A stretch of DNA of 64,000 nt from CBDHCC01 sp965261015. GTDB lineage: Bacteria; Pseudomonadota; Alphaproteobacteria; Sphingomonadales; Sphingomonadaceae. The stretch spans positions 744,001 to 808,000 of the forward strand of contig CBDHCC010000001.1 in NCBI GenBank assembly GCA_965261015.1, read 5' to 3'. The translations under genes were made by a program, and so were the position numbers. The notes below the pieces were generated by a model, which ran no database searches, was not told the DNA's origin, and saw only the letters and a program-made list of their open reading frames with translations. Position 1 is the first letter of the stretch, and every line of letters starts with the position of its first letter. This document shows, one piece after another, positions 8,567 through 17,994 of the stretch.

Positions 8567-9373
8567 CTAACGGTCGGCGGCCGGCACGGGTCCACCCCCG
8601 GGATCGCCCAGCGCCGCGCGCAATTGCGCGATCTCGTCCGACAGGCGGGCCAGGTCCTTGGCGCCCACCACCGGGGCCGCCTCCGTGTCGGCGTCGCGCC
8701 CCACGAAGAAGGACGCGAAGCTGGCCGTGATGTAGCCGAACACGGCGAAACCATACATGGCGAGCAGGAAGCAGAGCACCCGACCCTCGGTGGTCTTCGG
8801 CCAGAACTCCGACCCCAGCGTCGCCACCAGCATGGACGTCCACCAGAGCGCGTCGCCGTAGGAGGTGAAGCCGCCGGCGACCTCGCTGTCCGGTTCGAAC
8901 GACAGCATCCCGGCCGCGCCCAGCGCGATCACCACGACGGTCAGCACGATGACATAGCCAAAGGCGCGCCGGGCGAGCGTCGCCTTCAGGGCGTTCATCG
9001 AGCGGTTGGCCGTCCCGATCACGCGGACCAGCCGCGCCCCCCTGAGTGCCCGCACAGCCCTCAGGGCGCGCACTCCGCGCAGGATGCGAAAGGCCGGCAC
9101 GATCAGCGATATGATGGTGAGCCAGCTCTTTTTCAGGAATTCCGACTTGTCGGGGGCCAGGAACAGTCGCAGCGCGAATTCCGCGATGAAGACGATCCAA
9201 ATCGCGGTTCCGAACACCTCCAGCAGGGTGCTCGCCACGCCCAGCAGTTCGACCACCACCAGCGCCAGCCAGACGACGGAGAGCACCAGCATCGGCGTCC
9301 GCAGCCACTCGTCCAGGTCGCGCAGCGCCTCCCACCGCTCGTCGTTCTGCGCCTGCTCCACTGTCACATCCAT
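8567..9373 (-). CDS. Voltage-gated-channel-like ion transporter with unusual selectivity filter
   Basis: 268 residues with six membrane segments. The fourth is an arginine ladder (FRILRGVRALRAVRALRG, about residues 95-115), as in voltage-sensor S4 helices. The pore loop between S5 and S6 reads TLGSEFWPKTTEGR instead of the potassium-channel TVGYG, so ion selectivity is not obvious. A short C-terminal coiled region (KDLARLSDEIAQLRAAL) may tetramerise the channel, as in other small bacterial channels. The start gives MDVTVEQAQNDERWE. It lies 31 bases upstream of the SDR gene on the same strand, so the two may be co-transcribed. Confidence 0.8.
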   Translation of the reverse strand: MDVTVEQAQNDERWEALRDLDEWLRTPMLVLSVVWLALVVVELLGVASTLLEVFGTAIWIVFIAEFALRLFLAPDKSEFLKKSWLTIISLIVPAFRILRGVRALRAVRALRGARLVRVIGTANRSMNALKATLARRAFGYVIVLTVVVIALGAAGMLSFEPDSEVAGGFTSYGDALWWTSMLVATLGSEFWPKTTEGRVLCFLLAMYGFAVFGYITASFASFFVGRDADTEAAPVVGAKDLARLSDEIAQLRAALGDPGGGPVPAADR

Positions 9374-9456
9374 GCCACGCCTCCCGTGCTAGACCGCCAG
9401 CCGTAGCGTGGCGGGGCCAGGCGGCCTATGTTGGCGCGACCACAAGGAGACACCCC

Positions 9457-10578
9457 ATGTCCATCCGCCCCTGGCGTGACATCGCGCGGCGCGACTGCCG
9501 GCAGATCATGGTCGGGTCGGTGCCCGTCGGCGGCGACGCGCCGATCACGGTCCAGACCATGACGAACACGCCCACCACCGACGTGCGCGCCACCGTGGAC
9601 CAGATCCGCCGGTGCGAGGAGGCCGGGGCCGACATCGTCCGCGTGTCCTGCCCCGACGCGGAGTCCTCGGCGGCGCTCAAGCAGATCGTGCGCGCGGCCC
9701 GCGTGCCGATCGTGGCCGACATCCACTTCCATTACCGCCGCGCGCTGGAGGCGGCGGACGCGGGGGCCGCGTGCCTTCGCATCAACCCGGGCAACATCGG
9801 GTCGGCCACCCGGGTCAAGGAGGTGGTGGACGCCGCCAAGGCCAATGGCTGCGCCATCCGAATCGGGGTGAACGCCGGCAGCCTGGAACGCGACCTTCTG
9901 GAGAAGTACGGCGAACCCTGCCCGGAGGCGCTGGTCGAGAGCGCGCTGGACCACATCAAGCTGCTGCAGGACCAGGACTTCCACGAGTATAAGGTGGCGG
10001 TCAAAGCCTCCGACGTGTTCCTGGCGGTCGCGGCCTATATGCAGCTGGCCGACGCGGTCGACTGCCCGCTGCACTTAGGGATCACGGAGGCCGGTGGGCT
10101 GATCGGCGGCACGGTCAAGTCGGCGATCGGTCTGGGCAACCTGCTGTGGGCGGGCATCGGCGACACCATCCGCGTGAGCCTGTCGGCCGAGCCGGAGCAG
10201 GAGGTGCGCGTCGGCTATGACATTCTGAAATCGCTGGGGCTTCGGACGCGCGGCGTCCGCGTGGTCAGCTGCCCATCCTGCGCGCGCCAGGGCTTCGACG
10301 TGATCCGCACGGTGGAGACGCTGGAGGAGCGCCTCTCCCACATCCGCACCCCCATCAGCCTGTCCGTTTTGGGCTGCGTGGTGAACGGGCCGGGGGAGGC
10401 GCGGGAGACCGACATCGGCCTGACCGGCGGCGGGGCGGGCAAGCACATGGTCTATCTGTCCGGCGTCACCGACCACCACGTCGCCGACGAGGGCATGGTC
10501 GATCACATCGTCGCGCTCGTGGAGGCGAAGGCGGCCGAGATCGAGGCGGCGAGCGCAGAGCTGGTCGCGGCGGAGTGA
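9457..10578 (+). CDS. ispG: 4-hydroxy-3-methylbut-2-enyl diphosphate synthase (flavodoxin/ferredoxin)
   Basis: 373 residues, usual length for the two-domain bacterial enzyme. It converts MEcPP to HMBPP in the MEP isoprenoid pathway using a 4Fe-4S cluster. The TIM barrel begins with VGGDAPITVQTMTNTPTTD, and the C-terminal domain has the cluster cysteines in SCPSCARQGFD and LGCVVNGPGEA. RBS AAGGAG precedes the ATG. Its stop codon overlaps the GTG start of the beta-lactamase gene (GTGA), so the two genes are translationally coupled. Confidence 0.97.
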   Translation: MSIRPWRDIARRDCRQIMVGSVPVGGDAPITVQTMTNTPTTDVRATVDQIRRCEEAGADIVRVSCPDAESSAALKQIVRAARVPIVADIHFHYRRALEAADAGAACLRINPGNIGSATRVKEVVDAAKANGCAIRIGVNAGSLERDLLEKYGEPCPEALVESALDHIKLLQDQDFHEYKVAVKASDVFLAVAAYMQLADAVDCPLHLGITEAGGLIGGTVKSAIGLGNLLWAGIGDTIRVSLSAEPEQEVRVGYDILKSLGLRTRGVRVVSCPSCARQGFDVIRTVETLEERLSHIRTPISLSVLGCVVNGPGEARETDIGLTGGGAGKHMVYLSGVTDHHVADEGMVDHIVALVEAKAAEIEAASAELVAAE

Positions 10579-11531
10579 GCGAGAAACCCGACCGCTCGTC
10601 GCGCGCGCCTTCGCGTCGGCATGTCTGTGCCGGTCTGCTTGCCCTGCCGTTGCTGGGATGTGTGGACCCGGTGCGATCGGTCCCGCGCGACGACGGCCCA
10701 AGCGCGGCGGCCATAGGGGCGCTCCGCGCGATCGAGGAGGCATTCGGTGGGCGGCTCGGCGCTGCCGTCTTCGATGCCGCCACCGGCAGGTCGGTTGCCC
10801 ACCGTGGCAGCGAACGTTTTGTCCTGTGCTCGACCTTCAAGCTGCCGCTTGCCGCGCTCATGCTGAAGCGGATGGGCGAGGGCCTGCGCGGCAACCAGAT
10901 GGTCCCACTCTCGACAGAAGACGTGGTGGGCCATGCGCCTGTCACCCGGCCACTGCTGCCGAATGGACAAGCGACCGTGGAGGACCTCGCTCGTGCCGCG
11001 CAGGTGGAAAGTGATAACGGCGCGGCCAACGCGCTGCTGCGCTTCGTCGGTGGGCCGGTGGCTCTGACCGCGTTCTACCGCAGCATCGGCGACGACTGTT
11101 CACGACTGGACCGCTACGAACCGGAGCTGAATCTCGGCGCACCGGGTGACTGGCGGGACACGGGCTGTCCGGCATCGTTCGCGCGTGGAGTCGCGGCCAT
11201 TCTGGGCGGCCAGGTGCTCTCACCCGATGCTCGGCGCACGTTGATCGATTGGACCGTGACTACCGCCACCGGTCGCAATCGGCTGCGAGCCGGCTTCCCG
11301 TCACAATGGCGCACGGGCGACAAGACGGGCACGGCCGTGGCAAATGACGGTCAGCCCGACCGATACAACGACGTGGCGGCCTTTTGGCAACCGGGCTGCA
11401 GCGACCCGGTGGTGGTGACGGCCTTCCTGGAAACGTCCGGTACGGCAGGCGACGGCATCGACCCGGCCGCGGAGGCCGTGCTGGCGAATGTCGGGCGCGT
11501 TGCCGCGACATGGGCCGCCGCGCGCGCTTGA
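10575..11531 (+). CDS. bla: Class A beta-lactamase, predicted lipoprotein
   Basis: 318 residues from GTG 10575, overlapping the ispG stop by four bases. Class A motifs are all present: CSTFK (Ser86-x-x-Lys89, Ambler 70-73), SDN at residues 146-148 (Ambler 130-132), RYEPELN (general base Glu, Ambler 166) and GDKTGTA (Ambler 234-236). It should be an active serine hydrolase of penicillins/cephalosporins; spectrum cannot be read from sequence. The N-terminus has an Arg-rich start (RRHVCAG) then LLALPLLGC, a lipobox ending at Cys29, so a membrane-anchored periplasmic enzyme is likely. Cys is at Ambler 69 but there is no partner at 238. No regulator of the ampR/blaI type is adjacent. Confidence 0.92.
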   Translation: MSEKPDRSSRAPSRRHVCAGLLALPLLGCVDPVRSVPRDDGPSAAAIGALRAIEEAFGGRLGAAVFDAATGRSVAHRGSERFVLCSTFKLPLAALMLKRMGEGLRGNQMVPLSTEDVVGHAPVTRPLLPNGQATVEDLARAAQVESDNGAANALLRFVGGPVALTAFYRSIGDDCSRLDRYEPELNLGAPGDWRDTGCPASFARGVAAILGGQVLSPDARRTLIDWTVTTATGRNRLRAGFPSQWRTGDKTGTAVANDGQPDRYNDVAAFWQPGCSDPVVVTAFLETSGTAGDGIDPAAEAVLANVGRVAATWAAARA

Positions 11532-12436
11532 GGCACTCTCGCTGGGCACCCATCCTCGCCGCCGCCTTCGGCATCGCGCTCTACTCCGTCATGGACGCGG
11601 CCATGAAGGGTGCCGTGCTGGCGCTGGGGGCGTTGACGGCGGTGTTCTGGCGGCACGCGCTCGGCCTGGTGCTCACAGGTGCGCTCTGGGCTGCGGGTGA
11701 GCGGCGCTGGCCGAACGCGGCGGCGATGCGGCTGCACGTCCTGCGCGGTCTGGTGGTGGCCGCGATGAGCGTGCTGTTCTTCTTCGGCCTCGGCCGATTG
11801 CCGATGGCCGACGCGATCGCGCTCTCCTTCGTCGCGCCGGTGCTGGCCCTGTTCCTGGCGGCCGCGCTGTTGGGAGAGCGGGTGGGGCCGGCCGCCTATG
11901 GCGCGTCGGCCCTGGCGATCGCGGGCGTGCTGGTGATCCTGGGCGGGAAACTGGGTCGTGGCCGCCTGGACGAGGGTGCCCTGTGGGGCGCTGCCGCCGT
12001 GCTAGGGTCGGCGGCGCTGTTCGCCTACAACCTGATCCTGGCGCGCAGGCAGGCGCAGGCGGCGGGACCGGTGGAGATCGCCTTTGTCATGGCGCTGGTC
12101 GTGACCCCGACCCTGGGGGTCGCCGCAGCGATCGTCGGCGCGCCCTGGCCCGCTGGCGAATGGCCGCTGCTGGCGGGTGCGGCCCTGTTGGGCACGGCGT
12201 CCCTGCTGGCGCTGTCCTGGGCCTATGGCCGGGCAGAGGCGCGCGCCCTGATCCCGATGGAATATACCGGCTTTGTCTGGGCCGCGCTGTGTGGCTGGCT
12301 GTTCTTCGGCGAGCCGCTGACGCTGACGACCGGTCTCGGGGCCACCATCGTCGTGGCGGGCGCATGGCTGGCTAGCCGGTCGGCGGGCGAGGCGGGGCCG
12401 GGCAGCACCCCGCCCGCGATGGCGGAGGGCGGCTGA
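11510..12436 (+). CDS. DMT superfamily transporter (EamA domain)
   Basis: 308 residues from ATG 11510, which lies inside the last codons of the beta-lactamase gene (22-base overlap), pointing to one transcript. Ten hydrophobic segments make two EamA repeats; FWRHALGLVL, LGRLPMADAIALSFVAPVLA and ALIPMEYTGFVWAALCGWLF are typical of the inner-membrane drug/metabolite exporter family. Substrate unknown. The frame stays open upstream but that part is the beta-lactamase in another frame, so the first ATG before RHSRWAPILAAAFG is used. Confidence 0.88.
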   Translation: MGRRARLRHSRWAPILAAAFGIALYSVMDAAMKGAVLALGALTAVFWRHALGLVLTGALWAAGERRWPNAAAMRLHVLRGLVVAAMSVLFFFGLGRLPMADAIALSFVAPVLALFLAAALLGERVGPAAYGASALAIAGVLVILGGKLGRGRLDEGALWGAAAVLGSAALFAYNLILARRQAQAAGPVEIAFVMALVVTPTLGVAAAIVGAPWPAGEWPLLAGAALLGTASLLALSWAYGRAEARALIPMEYTGFVWAALCGWLFFGEPLTLTTGLGATIVVAGAWLASRSAGEAGPGSTPPAMAEGG

Positions 12437-12462
12437 GCGGGCGGCTTATCGCCCTGGCGCAA

Positions 12463-12936
12463 TCACCGGACGACGGATCGAAAGGCGAAGGTCCCCGTCG
12501 CACCCGGCGCGACCGCCGCTGGCGCGTGGAAGCGCACATGGGTCACGTCTGCTGGCACGGCGGCGCGGGACTGTCCGTCGTCGCCGGACACGGTCCGCGA
12601 CGCCAGCGGACCCCAGCTTTCGCCGCCGTCCACCGAATAGTCGGTGCCCGGCGTCTCCGACGACACGAAGGCCAGGCCGGTGGGGATCGGATTGACTGCG
12701 GTGAAGTTCTCCGCCGGCTCCGCCGCGTTGTTGGCGTAGGTCAGCTGCACCAGGATCGCGTCGCCCGGCAGCACGGTGTCGGGCGCGTCGCGCGTTTCGG
12801 TCACGGTGCCGTCCGCCGCGGTGGTCTGATGCAGAACGAACAGCTGGCTGGTGAGCGCCACCGGCGCGTCCTGCGCCAACGCCGGGCCGGCGAATGAGAG
12901 CGCCAGGGCGGCGGCGAACAGGCGGGGTGCGCGCAT
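12463..12936 (-). CDS. Secreted DUF11-like protein
   Basis: 157 residues with a clear signal peptide (MRAPRLFAAALALSFAGPALA-Q). The mature part is a single beta-sandwich of the DUF11 type: LPGDAILVQLTYANNAAEP, PIPTGLAFVSSETPGTDYSV and PADVTHVRFHAPAAVAPGAT match the repeat found in bacterial surface proteins. Probably periplasmic or outer-surface; no enzymatic residues are visible. It is a monocistronic minus-strand gene, convergent with the DMT transporter. Confidence 0.75.
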   Translation of the reverse strand: MRAPRLFAAALALSFAGPALAQDAPVALTSQLFVLHQTTAADGTVTETRDAPDTVLPGDAILVQLTYANNAAEPAENFTAVNPIPTGLAFVSSETPGTDYSVDGGESWGPLASRTVSGDDGQSRAAVPADVTHVRFHAPAAVAPGATGTFAFRSVVR

Positions 12937-12996
12937 GGGTCGGGTCCTTCCGAACGGTGTCGTGCCGGCCCTAACGGCGCGATCCTTAACAGGTCG

Positions 12997-13548
12997 TCAA
13001 TCGGCGCTCGGCTGGCCCGGATTGGCGAGCGCGCGATCGACCGCTTCGGTCACGATGCGCCGCGCCTCGGCCGCGTCGCCCCACACCCCGACGCGCACCC
13101 ACTTCTCCTTTTCCAAGTCCTTGTAATGAGTGAAGAAGTGCTCGATCTGGTCGAAGACGATCGACGGCAGGTCGGCCTTTTCGCGCACGTTGGTGTAATA
13201 GGGGAAGGTGGCGGTGTCGGGCACGCAGACCAGCTTTTCGTCCCCGCCATGCTCGTCCTCCAGGTTCAGGACCGCGATCGGTCGCGCGCGCACGACGCAC
13301 CCCGCGATGAACGGCGACCTTGCGATCACCAGCGCGTCCAGCGGGTCGCCGTCGGGCGAAAGGGTGTGCGGCACGAAGCCGTAATTCGCCGGATAGCGCA
13401 TGGGCGTGTGCAGGATGCGGTCCACGAACAGCGCGCCCGACGCCTTGTCGAACTCGTATTTCACGGGCTCGCCGCCCGTCGGGACCTCGATGATGACGTT
13501 CAGGTTTTCCGGCGGGTTCGACCCCGTCGGGATATGCTCGAAATTCAT
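12997..13548 (-). CDS. ppa: Inorganic pyrophosphatase (family I)
   Basis: 183 residues, usual length. It hydrolyses pyrophosphate in the cytosol and pulls biosynthetic reactions forward. Active-site blocks are present: VPTGGEPVKYEFDKASGAL, MRYPANYGFVPHTL and DGDPLDALVIA (the metal-binding D-G-D-P-x-D signature), then HYKDLEKEKWV near the end. ATG 13548 matches the family N-terminus (MNFEHIPTGSNPPENLNVI). The open frame upstream overlaps the M61 peptidase gene and is not coding. Confidence 0.96.
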   Translation of the reverse strand: MNFEHIPTGSNPPENLNVIIEVPTGGEPVKYEFDKASGALFVDRILHTPMRYPANYGFVPHTLSPDGDPLDALVIARSPFIAGCVVRARPIAVLNLEDEHGGDEKLVCVPDTATFPYYTNVREKADLPSIVFDQIEHFFTHYKDLEKEKWVRVGVWGDAAEARRIVTEAVDRALANPGQPSAD

Positions 13549-13562
13549 GGGCGTTCCTGTGG

Positions 13563-15509
13563 TTAGCGGCCGGCCCCTAGCCGGGGCTCCAGCAGCCTGT
13601 CGAGGCCCGTCGTGCCGGACCCGACCTTTCGCAAGGTCGGGTAGCGCGGCCCGCCGGTATAATCGAGCGCCACGGTGCGGACCTGGCTTCCGTCTTCCAG
13701 CGTCAGGGTCACGGGCTCGGTCGCGCTCAGCTTGATGGCGTCGGCCAGCCGGTCGGCGGAATAGCTGCGTCCGTTGACGCCCACGATGTGCGTGGCGTTC
13801 GTCAGGCCGGCGGCGAAGGCCGGCGAGTTCCACACGACCTGCCGCACCTCGCCGCCGTCGTTCACCGACAGGCCCAGCGAATAGGTGAAGTCCGTCGCCT
13901 CGTACCGGTCCTCCGCCGCGGCGACGGCGTCGGTCTTCTCCGTCCCATAGATCAGCTCGTAGCCGTTCGCCGCCAGCCCGTTGAGCGGCGCGGTGGCGGC
14001 GGGCCGGTCCAGCCGTTCGGCGAAGAACGCCGCCCAGTCATAGGGCTGCAGGCGCTGCAAGGTGGCGATCACGTCGGCCCGGTCGTAGGTCACGACGCCC
14101 CAGTCGCCGTCGCGCCCACCGAAGAACGCGCGGGCGAAGTCGTCCATGGACCGGCGCCCGCGCGACCGGTCGCGCAGGATCGAATCGACTTCCAGCCAGA
14201 CCAGCAGCCCCTCGTTGTAATAGTCCTCCGACCGCTGCCAGCTGGACCACGGCTTGGGCCGCCGCGCCGACAGGATCGGGTCGTTCGTGGTGTCGATCAG
14301 CGGCCGCCATTCGCGCCCCACCCGCTGCTGCATGCCCGCCGCCGTCTGGGCCAGGATGTCGAGCGTCTGCTGCTTGGTCAGCAGGCCGGACCGCGCCGAC
14401 AGCACCGTGCCCCAGAACTGCGTCTGGCCCTCGTACACCCACAGGCCGCTGTCGCGCATCGGGGTGGCGAAGTCGGGCGTCCAGAGGTCGGCCGGCCGGC
14501 GGTACTTGCCGTTCCAGCTGTGCGTCATCTCGTGCGGCAGCAGGGTGCGGCTGTCCGGCCCGTCGGCCCACTTCTTGGTGAAATAGTCGCGTCCCACCCC
14601 GTTCTCGGACGAGCGGTGATGCTCCAGCCCGATGCCCCCCATCTCGTCCGTCAGCGCCAGCAGGAAGTCGTAATGGTCGAAATGGTTCGCCCCGAACAGG
14701 GCGCGCGCCTCGCGCACCAAGCGGGCGTGCGCGGCGATCTGCTCCTCGCTGAAGGCCAGGTCCGACTCCTCGTCGGCGACCAGGTTCAGGGCCACCTCGT
14801 CGCTCAAGGCCACGCGACGGAAGTGCGCGCCGGCGAACACCGGCGAGTCGATCAGCGTGTCGTAGTCGACGGTGTCGTAGGCGACCGTGTTGCCCCCCGC
14901 GCCCGCCGGGGCCGCCATCGGCCGCAGCGCCGTGCCGGCCTGCCAGCCGGCCGGGTAGGTCACGGTCGCCTGGATCGGGATCTGCCGGGTGTAATAGCCC
15001 GCCGGGTAGAGCGAGACGAGTTCCCACTGGATGTTCATCATCGCCGGCGTGACGACGATGCGGCCCTGGCCGTCGTCGGTCGGCGAGACATACTGAAAGC
15101 GCGCAGTGACGGCGCGCGCGCCCGCCGGCACGTCCAGGCGAAAGGCGAACACGTTGACCGGGTCGCGGGTCCAGGCGACGGGCTGGCCGTCCGCGGAAAA
15201 GTCCAGGCCCGTGATGTTGCTGATCTGGCCGCGCGGGGCGTGGTTGCCGGGCAGCCATTCGGGCAGCAGCAGGACCATGGGCTCGCCGCCCGCCACCGGG
15301 ATGGTCTGCTCGACCCGGAAGATGCCCTGGCGCGTGTCGGTCGCGTCGACCCGCAGGCTCATCGCGCCTGGGTAGGGCACGTCGCGGGCGGCCGGGACGG
15401 GGGTGCCGAAGGGCGCGGTGGCCGCCGGCTGGCTGTTCGACGCCGGCTGGCTCTGCGCGGCCAATGGCGTGGAGGCGAGCAGGAGGGCGGCGAAAGGCAG
15501 ATGGCGCAT
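13563..15509 (-). CDS. M61 family glycyl-aminopeptidase-like metallopeptidase with C-terminal PDZ
   Basis: 648 residues from ATG 15509. A signal peptide (MRHLPFAALLLASTPLAAQ) directs it to the periplasm. The central part has the zinc site LLPHEMTHSWNGKYR (HExxH) with LWVYEGQTQFWGT giving the downstream glutamate, and GGIGLEHHRSSENG, all typical of M61. The last ~150 residues contain a PDZ-like fold (LGLSVNDGGEVRQVVWNSPA, GVNGRSYSADRLADAI). It would cleave N-terminal residues of exported peptides. It is 14 bases upstream of ppa on the same strand. A second ATG 16 codons upstream is in frame but would precede the signal peptide. Confidence 0.93.
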   Translation of the reverse strand: MRHLPFAALLLASTPLAAQSQPASNSQPAATAPFGTPVPAARDVPYPGAMSLRVDATDTRQGIFRVEQTIPVAGGEPMVLLLPEWLPGNHAPRGQISNITGLDFSADGQPVAWTRDPVNVFAFRLDVPAGARAVTARFQYVSPTDDGQGRIVVTPAMMNIQWELVSLYPAGYYTRQIPIQATVTYPAGWQAGTALRPMAAPAGAGGNTVAYDTVDYDTLIDSPVFAGAHFRRVALSDEVALNLVADEESDLAFSEEQIAAHARLVREARALFGANHFDHYDFLLALTDEMGGIGLEHHRSSENGVGRDYFTKKWADGPDSRTLLPHEMTHSWNGKYRRPADLWTPDFATPMRDSGLWVYEGQTQFWGTVLSARSGLLTKQQTLDILAQTAAGMQQRVGREWRPLIDTTNDPILSARRPKPWSSWQRSEDYYNEGLLVWLEVDSILRDRSRGRRSMDDFARAFFGGRDGDWGVVTYDRADVIATLQRLQPYDWAAFFAERLDRPAATAPLNGLAANGYELIYGTEKTDAVAAAEDRYEATDFTYSLGLSVNDGGEVRQVVWNSPAFAAGLTNATHIVGVNGRSYSADRLADAIKLSATEPVTLTLEDGSQVRTVALDYTGGPRYPTLRKVGSGTTGLDRLLEPRLGAGR

Positions 15510-15630
15510 GGAAGATCCCCGTGTTGGTCGCGGCGGGTTGTGGCAAAGCCGCCGCACGGCCGCAATGGCCGGTGTGCGGAGCGTCTGGCCGGTGGCGCCT
15601 GCGCGCCCGATCCCCTAAGTCGCCGCCACC

Positions 15631-16875
15631 ATGGCGAACACGACCCCCCATCCGGTCCGCGGAACGCAGGACATGATCGGCGAGACGGCCGACCGCTTCC
15701 ACGCGGTCGTGAACGGCTTCAAGCGGGTGCGCGACCTCTACGGCTTCGGCCGGGTGGAGGTGCCCGTCATCGAACCCACCGCCGTGTTCGCCCGCTCGCT
15801 GGGCGAGACCACCGATGTGGTGGCGAAGGAGATGTATTCGTTCGAGGACCGGTCGGGGGACTCCGTGACCCTGCGGCCCGAGTTCACCGCCGGCATCCTG
15901 CGCGCCTACCTGACCAACGGCTGGGCGCAGCACGCGCCGCTGAAGCTGGCGACCCACGGCCCGCTGTTCCGTTATGAACGCCCGCAAAAGGGCCGCTATC
16001 GCCAGTTCCACCAGCTGGACGCGGAGATCATCGGGGCCGCCGAAGTGGCCGCCGACGTCGAGCTGCTGGCGATGGCCGATCAGCTGCTCGCCGAGCTGGG
16101 GATCGCCGACGGCGTGACGCTGCAGCTCAACACGCTCGGCGATGGCGAGAGCCGCGACGCCTGGCGCGACGCGCTGGCCGAGCATTTCCGCGCGCACGAG
16201 GGCGCGTTGGGGGAGGATAGCGTCCGGCGGCTGGCCACCAATCCGCTCCGCATCCTGGACTCCAAACACCCGGCCGATCGGCCGGTGGTGGAGAGTGCGC
16301 CGGAGATCGACAGCTTCCTGACGGCCGAAGCCAGCGACCGCTTCGCCGAGCTGACGGCCGGGCTGGACGCGGCCGGCGTTGCCTGGACCCGCAACGCGCG
16401 GCTGGTGCGCGGGCTGGACTATTATCGCCACGCGGCGTGGGAGTTCGTCACCGACCGGCTGGGCGCGCAGGGCACCGTGCTGGCCGGCGGGCGCTATGAC
16501 GGGCTGGCGGAGGCGCTGGGCGGCCCGCCGACGCCGGGCGTGGGCTGGGCGGCGGGCATGGAGCGCCTCGCGATGCTGATGGACGCGCCCGTTCCGCGTG
16601 TCGTGCGCGTGGCGGTCGTGCCCGTGGGCGCGGAGGCGGAGGCGGCGGCGACCCGGCTGCTGGCCGACCTGCGCCGCGCCGGCGTATCGGCGGACGCGCG
16701 CTTCGGCGGCAATCTGAAGAAGCGGATGGCGCACGCCAATCAGGTGGGGGCCACGACTGCGGTGCTGATTGGAGCGGACGAGTTGGCGCGTGGGGTCGCC
16801 ACCGTGCGGGACCTCGCCACCGGTGAACAGGTCGAGCGGCCGCTCCACGGTCTGGCGGCCGAACTGTCGCGATGA
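15631..16875 (+). CDS. hisS: Histidine--tRNA ligase
   Basis: 414 residues, a class II synthetase. Motif 2 appears as GPLFRYERPQKGRYRQFHQL, and the histidine-specific signature LVRGLDYYRHAAWEF is present with an adjacent GGRYDGLAEALGG motif 3 region (GVGWAAGMERLAML). These distinguish it from the HisZ paralogue, which lacks the LVRGLDYY block. The C-terminal anticodon-binding domain is complete. It overlaps prfA by four bases (ATGA), and hisS-prfA-prmC is a common alphaproteobacterial order. Confidence 0.95.
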   Translation: MANTTPHPVRGTQDMIGETADRFHAVVNGFKRVRDLYGFGRVEVPVIEPTAVFARSLGETTDVVAKEMYSFEDRSGDSVTLRPEFTAGILRAYLTNGWAQHAPLKLATHGPLFRYERPQKGRYRQFHQLDAEIIGAAEVAADVELLAMADQLLAELGIADGVTLQLNTLGDGESRDAWRDALAEHFRAHEGALGEDSVRRLATNPLRILDSKHPADRPVVESAPEIDSFLTAEASDRFAELTAGLDAAGVAWTRNARLVRGLDYYRHAAWEFVTDRLGAQGTVLAGGRYDGLAEALGGPPTPGVGWAAGMERLAMLMDAPVPRVVRVAVVPVGAEAEAAATRLLADLRRAGVSADARFGGNLKKRMAHANQVGATTAVLIGADELARGVATVRDLATGEQVERPLHGLAAELSR

Positions 16876-17948
16876 GCGAGCTGTCGGACGAGGCGGTGCG
16901 CGCGCTGATCGCGCGGGCGGACGAGATCGTCGGGCGGATGGGATCGCCCGACCTCGACCCCGCCGACTATGTCCAGCTGTCCAAGGACCATGCCGAGCTG
17001 GAGCCAGTGGCGGCGCTGGCTCGACGGCTGACCGACGGCCGCGGCGAGCAGGCGGAGCTGGAGGCGATGGCCGCCGACGCCGACCCGGAGATGCGCCGCA
17101 TGGCCGCCGATGAACTGCGCGCGCTCTCCGAACGCCTCGAGACCACTGAACGCGACCTCGCCCTGGCGCTCGTCCCCAAGGACCGGGCCTACGCCAAGCC
17201 CGCCATCCTGGAGATCCGCGCGGGCACCGGCGGCGACGAGGCGGCGCTGTTCGCGGGCGACCTCTACCGCATGTACGAACGCTACGCCGCCGAGCGCGGC
17301 TGGCGGGTCGAACCGATGGAGGCCAGCCCGGCGGAGGTCGGCGGCTTCAAGGAGGTGGTGGCCTCCGTCACCGGTCCCGGCGTGTTCGGCGCGCTGAAAT
17401 GGGAGAGCGGGGTCCACCGGGTCCAGCGCGTACCGGCGACCGAGAGCGGCGGCCGCATCCACACCTCCGCCGCGACGGTCGCCGTGCTGCCGGAGGCGGA
17501 GGAGGTGGACGTGGAGATCGCGGACGGCGACCTGCGGATCGACATCTACCGCTCGTCCGGCGCGGGGGGGCAGCACGTCAACACGACCGATTCGGCCGTG
17601 CGCCTGACCCACCTGCCGACCGGCATCACGGTCGCCTGCCAGGACGGCCGCTCGCAGCACAAGAACAAAGCCAAGGCGATGACCATCCTGCGCTCCCGCC
17701 TCTACGAGTACGAGCGCGAGCGGGTGGACGCCGAACGCGCGGGCGAGCGCCGGGCGATGGTGGGCTCCGGCGACCGGTCGCAGCGCATCCGCACCTACAA
17801 TTACCCGCAGGGGCGCGTGACCGACCACCGCATCAACCTGACCCTGCACAGCTTGCCACAGGTGATGGAGGGCAAGCTGGACGAACTGATCGACGCGTTG
17901 GCCGTAGCCGACGAGGCCGAGCGTCTGGCGGCGCTGGACGCGGGGTGA
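16872..17948 (+). CDS. prfA: Peptide chain release factor 1
   Basis: 358 residues, usual RF1 length. It recognises UAA/UAG and triggers peptide release on the ribosome. The catalytic GGQ loop reads SSGAGGQHVNTTDSAVRLTH, whose Gln is the target of PrmC encoded next door. The codon-recognition region is near PATESGGRIHTS, and RIRTYNYPQGRVTDHRINLT is the conserved domain 4 block. Start codon overlaps the hisS stop. Confidence 0.97.
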   Translation: MSELSDEAVRALIARADEIVGRMGSPDLDPADYVQLSKDHAELEPVAALARRLTDGRGEQAELEAMAADADPEMRRMAADELRALSERLETTERDLALALVPKDRAYAKPAILEIRAGTGGDEAALFAGDLYRMYERYAAERGWRVEPMEASPAEVGGFKEVVASVTGPGVFGALKWESGVHRVQRVPATESGGRIHTSAATVAVLPEAEEVDVEIADGDLRIDIYRSSGAGGQHVNTTDSAVRLTHLPTGITVACQDGRSQHKNKAKAMTILRSRLYEYERERVDAERAGERRAMVGSGDRSQRIRTYNYPQGRVTDHRINLTLHSLPQVMEGKLDELIDALAVADEAERLAALDAG

Positions 17949-17994
17949 GGGCGAGCCAAGGCTGGGGCCGGGCCGCGCCTGCCCGGTCCCGCCC

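Noticed and set aside
14038..16848. 936-codon open frame on the minus strand
   Set aside because: It is antisense to hisS and out of frame with the M61 peptidase gene; composition is Arg/Gly/His-rich with no domain. Such frames are common at 70% GC.
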